DNA of 64,000 nucleotides from CAYQQJ01 sp964419935 (GTDB taxonomy: Bacteria > Pseudomonadota > Gammaproteobacteria > Pseudomonadales > Cellvibrionaceae). This document shows positions 60,419 through 64,000 of this stretch, piece by piece. The DNA is taken from contig CAYQQJ010000004.1 in NCBI GenBank assembly GCA_964419935.1, positions 110,487 through 174,486 on the forward strand, in the 5' to 3' direction. The translations under genes and the position numbers were made by a program. How positions within the stretch are numbered: position 1 is the stretch's first letter; each line of letters begins with the position of its first letter. Below the pieces are notes generated by a model. It ran no database searches and was not told the DNA's origin. It worked only from the letters and a program-made list of their open reading frames with translations.

Positions 60419-60952
60419 ATCACAAGCGGGCCGTTCGGGCGGGCATCATTTCATCAAGTGTGGATTCACAAGGTCGAGCCTTGATAACTACTTAATAGTT
60501 AAAGGTCTCACAAGCCTCATAAGGTTCAGCAAACATAAGTTCCGCAATGGGCTCAGCGAGTACGCTCCGGAAACTCAGGCGCTCAGCGGACACAACGTAT
60601 AGTATTCGGACGCATTGGTCAGAGTACATGCTTCAGCCGGTCGCCATTGTCTTTTTTAGCAGGCCTTCTGGCAAGCACGGCGCTGGCATAAGCGTCCATC
60701 CGCTGGTGGCTTGCGAACCTTTCCCACCGCCAGCGGCCTAATAACTGGTACTTGCTGATTATACGGGTTCGCCGCTTATAGGTGTGGATGGACAACATCA
60801 TGCGCATTCAGCCGGCTTTAGCTGTTTAGCACCCGCCACTGGAATAAATCGCAGGTTAGGGCGCAGATTCTGTATTATAGGAAAGATCGCACAGACGCGA
60901 TTCATCTACCTGTGTTTCAGGCGAACCATTCGTCTTCTGTTACGAGTCATTC
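60419..60952. other. Divergent gap between hemA and the TPR lipoprotein gene
   Basis: 534 bases. Presumed promoters for both directions. Short palindromic stretches occur (for example around 60540-60590, TTCCG and CGGAA with GCTCAGCG repeats), but no member of the repeat families seen elsewhere and no RNA gene was recognised. Confidence 0.45.
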
Positions 60953-62719
60953 ATGTTCAAAAATCCTGACAACTTCCGCTGCACCCGCGCTGTCATCTGG
61001 GTACTGCCACTTCTCCTGTCCGCTTGCGCAAGTCAGCCGCAAGAACCGGAACCGGTCGCACCTGAGCCCGAGACTGCCCAGGTCGAACCGCCGCCGGCGG
61101 TTGAAATGATTCCTGATCGCGAGTTTGAAGCCGACACGCTTTATGCCCTCCTGGTGGCGGAAATTGCCGGCAGCCGCAACCGTTACGACATTGCCGTCAG
61201 CAATTATGTTCACCAGGCATTAGCCACGCGCGACCCCGGCGTCACGGCGCGTGCAGCGCGTATCGCGCGGCTGCTCAATGCCCATGACGCGGCACTGGAA
61301 ATGGCGATGCTGTGGATAGAGCTGGATCCGGACAACAGCGAAGCGCATTTCATAGCCGGCGCCGAGCTCGCCCGAGTCGGCAAACTTACGGCTGCCGCCG
61401 AGCACTCAGCCGTACTTCTGGAACAGGGCGAAGAAGGCTTCTTTGAGGCGGTGGCCGCCAGTGCGGCCCAGGCTGATGACGAGGGCACGGTCATAGAGCT
61501 ACAGGAACGCTACCTGAAGCTACTACAGGAACATCCGGATAACGCCAGTCTCCACCTGGGTTTGAGCCTGCTGCAATTTTACACCGGTGAGCTTGAGCCG
61601 GCTCTGGCATCCGCGCGGCGGGCAGCGGAACTCGATAGCAGTAATCCGCAGGCGGCCTTGCAGGAAACGCGCGTTCTGCAGGAAATGGGACGCACAGAGC
61701 AAGCGCTTGAAAAACTGGCGCGTCTGGTCGATACCTATCCTGAAAATCAGCGCCTGCGCTTGCAGTATGCCCGCATACTGGCCAGTACCGATCTGGCGAA
61801 AGCGCAGCAGGAATTTGCCACCCTGGTCGAACAGTCTCCAGGAGATCCGGATTTCGTCTTTTCCCTCGCGCTGATACAGCTTGAGCGCGGCCTGTTAGTG
61901 GAAGCGGCGGAACAGTTTCGCAGTCTTACCAACGGCGGCGAACACAGCAACTCCGCCCACTACTATCTCGGCCAGATTGCCGCCTCGCGGGGCGACCCCG
62001 ATGCCGCACTGCATCACTATCGCCAGGTTGACGAGGGCGCCGAATACCTGCCTGCTGTCATGCAAGTGGCGCAGTTACTGTTACAACAGGAGAGCATGTT
62101 CGAAGCGCTTGACTATCTGCGCGAGGAGCGCAGAACCGCCAGCCAGAACGTTCAGGACAACCTTTATCTGCTTGAAGCGGAACTGCTCAGTGATGCCGGA
62201 GAACACACCGAAGCGCTGACCGCGTTGAATGATGGCCTGCGCAACTTCCCTGAAAGCTCAGAACTGCTCTACGGCCGCGCTATGCTGTTTACCTTTCAGG
62301 ACAGAATTGACCTGGCTGAGCAGGACCTGAAACAAATCATCGCCTTGGACCCCAATAACGTCGCAGCCCTGAATGCGCTCGGTTATACCCTTGCCGACCG
62401 CACCGATCGCCTGGAAGAGGCCTATGGCTATATCCAGCAAGCATTGGCAATGGAACCCAACGACGCCGCCATTCTGGACAGCATGGGCTGGGTCAACTTT
62501 CGGCTCGGCAACCACCGGGAAGCCTTGACGTACTTGCGCAAAGCCATTGCCATGACCCCCGACCACGAAATAGCCAGCCATTTGGGCGAGGTCTTGTGGG
62601 TGACCGGAGCAAAAGAGGAAGCGCAACAAGTGTGGCAGGAGGGCCTGCAATTGAACCCATCCAGCCATGTGATTCGCGAGACCCTGAACCGCCTCAATGT
62701 TGATTTGGACGAGCAATGA
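60953..62719 (+). CDS. TPR-repeat outer-membrane lipoprotein, PA4667-like
   Basis: 588 residues. Lipobox LLLSAC with C25 as the lipidation site, a Pro/Glu-rich linker (about 30-52) and then TPR repeats across the rest (for example NPQAALQETRVLQEMGRTEQALEKLARLVDTYPEN and PNNVAALNALGYTLADRTDRLEEAYGYIQQALAMEPND). Its place before lolB and ispE is conserved in Pseudomonas-like genomes. It probably assists assembly or turnover at the outer membrane; the function is not known here. Overlaps lolB by four bases. Confidence 0.88.
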   Translation: MFKNPDNFRCTRAVIWVLPLLLSACASQPQEPEPVAPEPETAQVEPPPAVEMIPDREFEADTLYALLVAEIAGSRNRYDIAVSNYVHQALATRDPGVTARAARIARLLNAHDAALEMAMLWIELDPDNSEAHFIAGAELARVGKLTAAAEHSAVLLEQGEEGFFEAVAASAAQADDEGTVIELQERYLKLLQEHPDNASLHLGLSLLQFYTGELEPALASARRAAELDSSNPQAALQETRVLQEMGRTEQALEKLARLVDTYPENQRLRLQYARILASTDLAKAQQEFATLVEQSPGDPDFVFSLALIQLERGLLVEAAEQFRSLTNGGEHSNSAHYYLGQIAASRGDPDAALHHYRQVDEGAEYLPAVMQVAQLLLQQESMFEALDYLREERRTASQNVQDNLYLLEAELLSDAGEHTEALTALNDGLRNFPESSELLYGRAMLFTFQDRIDLAEQDLKQIIALDPNNVAALNALGYTLADRTDRLEEAYGYIQQALAMEPNDAAILDSMGWVNFRLGNHREALTYLRKAIAMTPDHEIASHLGEVLWVTGAKEEAQQVWQEGLQLNPSSHVIRETLNRLNVDLDEQ

Positions 62720-63390
62720 TCCGGCAGACCCTGGTGCATTCCACCATCCACCAGCGCGCCGCGACCCGACTCCCGCCAACGGTCCGGCACCGCGCTCTGC
62801 GCGTTCTCTGGTTTGGCATCGCGTTGTTGACGCTGCATGGCTGCGTCACGACTCCTCAACCACTGGATGTTGATCAACAACTGCAGGCCGAACTGCGCCG
62901 TATCGAGAATTGGCAGGCCGAGGGTAAGCTCGGCTTGCGGGTTGGCGAGGATGCTCAAAGCGCCAACTTCGATTGGCAGCACCAGGCAGAGAGTTTCAGC
63001 CTGCGGTTGAGTGGGCCTTTTGGCCGGGGAACCACCTGGCTGCGTGGCGACGGAGCATTGATAACCCTGGAAAGCGCGGACCAGCCTCTGCGCAGCGCCA
63101 AAACCGCCGAGCAACTCATGCAGGAAGCCGTGGGCTGGGCGGTGCCGGTGAGCAACCTGAGCCACTGGATCAAGGGCATTGCGGCACCGGGCCTGCCAAT
63201 CCAGGGTTTGCAGCGCAATTCCGACACCACTCTGGCGGAACTGAACCAGCAGGGCTGGCACATCACCTACAGCCGCTACACCAACCAGCAGGGCTGGGTT
63301 CTGCCCGGCAAGCTGGTTGCCGAACGCGACCATATCCGTTTGACCATGATCATCAAGTCCTGGCAATTGCCCGACGCCAGCCATCAATAA
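62716..63390 (+). CDS. lolB: Outer-membrane lipoprotein LolB
   Basis: Receives lipoproteins from LolA and inserts them in the outer membrane. 224 residues. Lipobox TLHGC (C43), preceded by an unusually long basic N-region (about 29 residues), so a later start is possible, although none with a better ribosome-binding site is seen. Family motifs: NWQAEGKLGLRVGEDAQSANFDW and SHWIKGIAAPGLPIQGL. ATGA overlap with the TPR gene. Confidence 0.93.
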   Translation: MIRQTLVHSTIHQRAATRLPPTVRHRALRVLWFGIALLTLHGCVTTPQPLDVDQQLQAELRRIENWQAEGKLGLRVGEDAQSANFDWQHQAESFSLRLSGPFGRGTTWLRGDGALITLESADQPLRSAKTAEQLMQEAVGWAVPVSNLSHWIKGIAAPGLPIQGLQRNSDTTLAELNQQGWHITYSRYTNQQGWVLPGKLVAERDHIRLTMIIKSWQLPDASHQ

Positions 63391-63391
63391 G

Positions 63392-64000
63392 ATGCATTAC
63401 CAGCCCATCCTTATGACGCCGCTACTGCTCCCCTCGCCCGCCAAGCTCAACCTGTTCCTGCATATCACCGGGCGTCGGGATGATGGCTATCACACCCTGC
63501 AAACCGTATTTCAGCTGCTGGACTACGGCGATGAACTCAGCTTTACGCCGCGTACTGATAGCGCCATAACGCTAACGCCGGCTTTGGAAGGCGTTGCCCT
63601 GAAAGACAACCTGATCTACCAGGCCGCGCGCAAACTGCAACAGGCTTCCGGCTGCACCAAAGGCGCGGATATAGGGCTGACCAAACGCCTGCCCATGGGC
63701 GGCGGTATAGGCGGTGGCAGCAGCAACGCGGCAACCGCGCTGGTCGGTCTGAATCACCTCTGGCAAACGGGGCTCAACCTGGACCAGTTGGCGGACCTCG
63801 GGCGAGAGCTGGGAGCGGATATTCCCGTGTTCGTCAAAGGCCAGACAGCCTGGGCAGAGGGCATCGGCGACCGACTGACGCCGCTCACACTGCCGTGCCC
63901 GTGGTACCTGGTTCTGGTGCCGAATTGTGCGATCTCCACTGCCGCGATATTTTCAAACAAAGATTTGACAAGAGACACACCCGACATTAAAGTAGCGGCC
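63392..64000 (+). CDS. ispE: 4-diphosphocytidyl-2-C-methyl-D-erythritol kinase (partial, 3' end beyond window)
   Basis: GHMP kinase of the MEP isoprenoid pathway. 203 codons are visible from the ATG at 63392; an ATG at 63413 is the alternative start. Signature PSPAKLNLFLHITGRRDDGYHTLQTVFQLLD, and the glycine-rich ATP loop LPMGGGIGGGSSNAAT. Continues past base 64000 (usual length about 285). Directly after lolB, as in relatives. Confidence 0.95.
   Translation, partial: MHYQPILMTPLLLPSPAKLNLFLHITGRRDDGYHTLQTVFQLLDYGDELSFTPRTDSAITLTPALEGVALKDNLIYQAARKLQQASGCTKGADIGLTKRLPMGGGIGGGSSNAATALVGLNHLWQTGLNLDQLADLGRELGADIPVFVKGQTAWAEGIGDRLTPLTLPCPWYLVLVPNCAISTAAIFSNKDLTRDTPDIKVAA

Noticed and set aside
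60419..60952. Possible tRNA or small RNA gene in the hemA gap
   Set aside because: No cloverleaf with a TTCRANYC arm and acceptor pairing could be built, and no terminator hairpin is seen.

Overview
This window reads as chromosomal DNA of a marine-type gammaproteobacterium, most likely in or near the Cellvibrionales/Pseudomonadales. The gene order repeatedly matches blocks known from Pseudomonas (rplM-rpsI-petABC-sspAB; kdsD-kdsC-lptCAB-rpoN-ptsN-rapZ-npr; mreBCD-maf-rng-yhdP-nitrilase; hemA-prfA-prmC-moeB facing a TPR lipoprotein-lolB-ispE). No phage, plasmid, rRNA, tRNA or CRISPR signal was seen, so the content is mainly housekeeping. The species assignment is inference from gene order.

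Layout. 1-6,300: fabV (cut by the window edge), miaE with an overlapping GT-A-like gene, a TSUP permease, a group of very small stress/membrane proteins (DUF1328, CsbD, DUF2061 with a Fur-box-like site) and a thiolase. 6,300-12,750: lemA with an M48 protease, sspB/sspA, and the bc1 complex, in which cytochrome b and c1 form one reading frame. 13,100-22,230: rpsI/rplM, zapE, zapG, a DegS-type protease, hisD-hisG-murA-ibaG and a lone mlaC. 22,550-31,860: KDO synthesis, Lpt transport, sigma-54, the nitrogen PTS, mgtE and darP. 32,150-42,000: nitrilase, yhdP, rng, maf and mreDCB. 42,360-49,000: gatCAB, a PA4642-type protein, cysZ and an RhlB-like helicase. 49,400-55,470: an accessory block (TonB-dependent receptor, PQQ-type beta-propeller, CadC-like regulator, CPBP protease). 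55,740-64,000: moeB, prmC-prfA-hemA, TPR lipoprotein, lolB and ispE (cut by the edge).

The most unusual content is between genes. (1) At the 3' end of ten genes, always on the strand of that gene, there is a purine-rich module built from 7-base units: CAAGCYK-type repeats and/or a GATAGGGAAAAG motif that often grows into (GGGAAAA)n, up to seven perfect copies and able in principle to form G-quadruplexes. (2) GTAG-headed REP-like palindromes occur, including one inverted pair resembling a REPIN. (3) Four MITE-like elements of about 90-215 bp have terminal inverted repeats, and two of them share a core. These elements often share the same gaps.

Several conserved loci are trimmed relative to relatives: mlaFED/mlaB are missing around mlaC and ibaG, hpf is missing between rpoN and ptsN, and tldD/pmbA are missing near the nitrilase and darP. 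mreC appears to start at an ATC codon.
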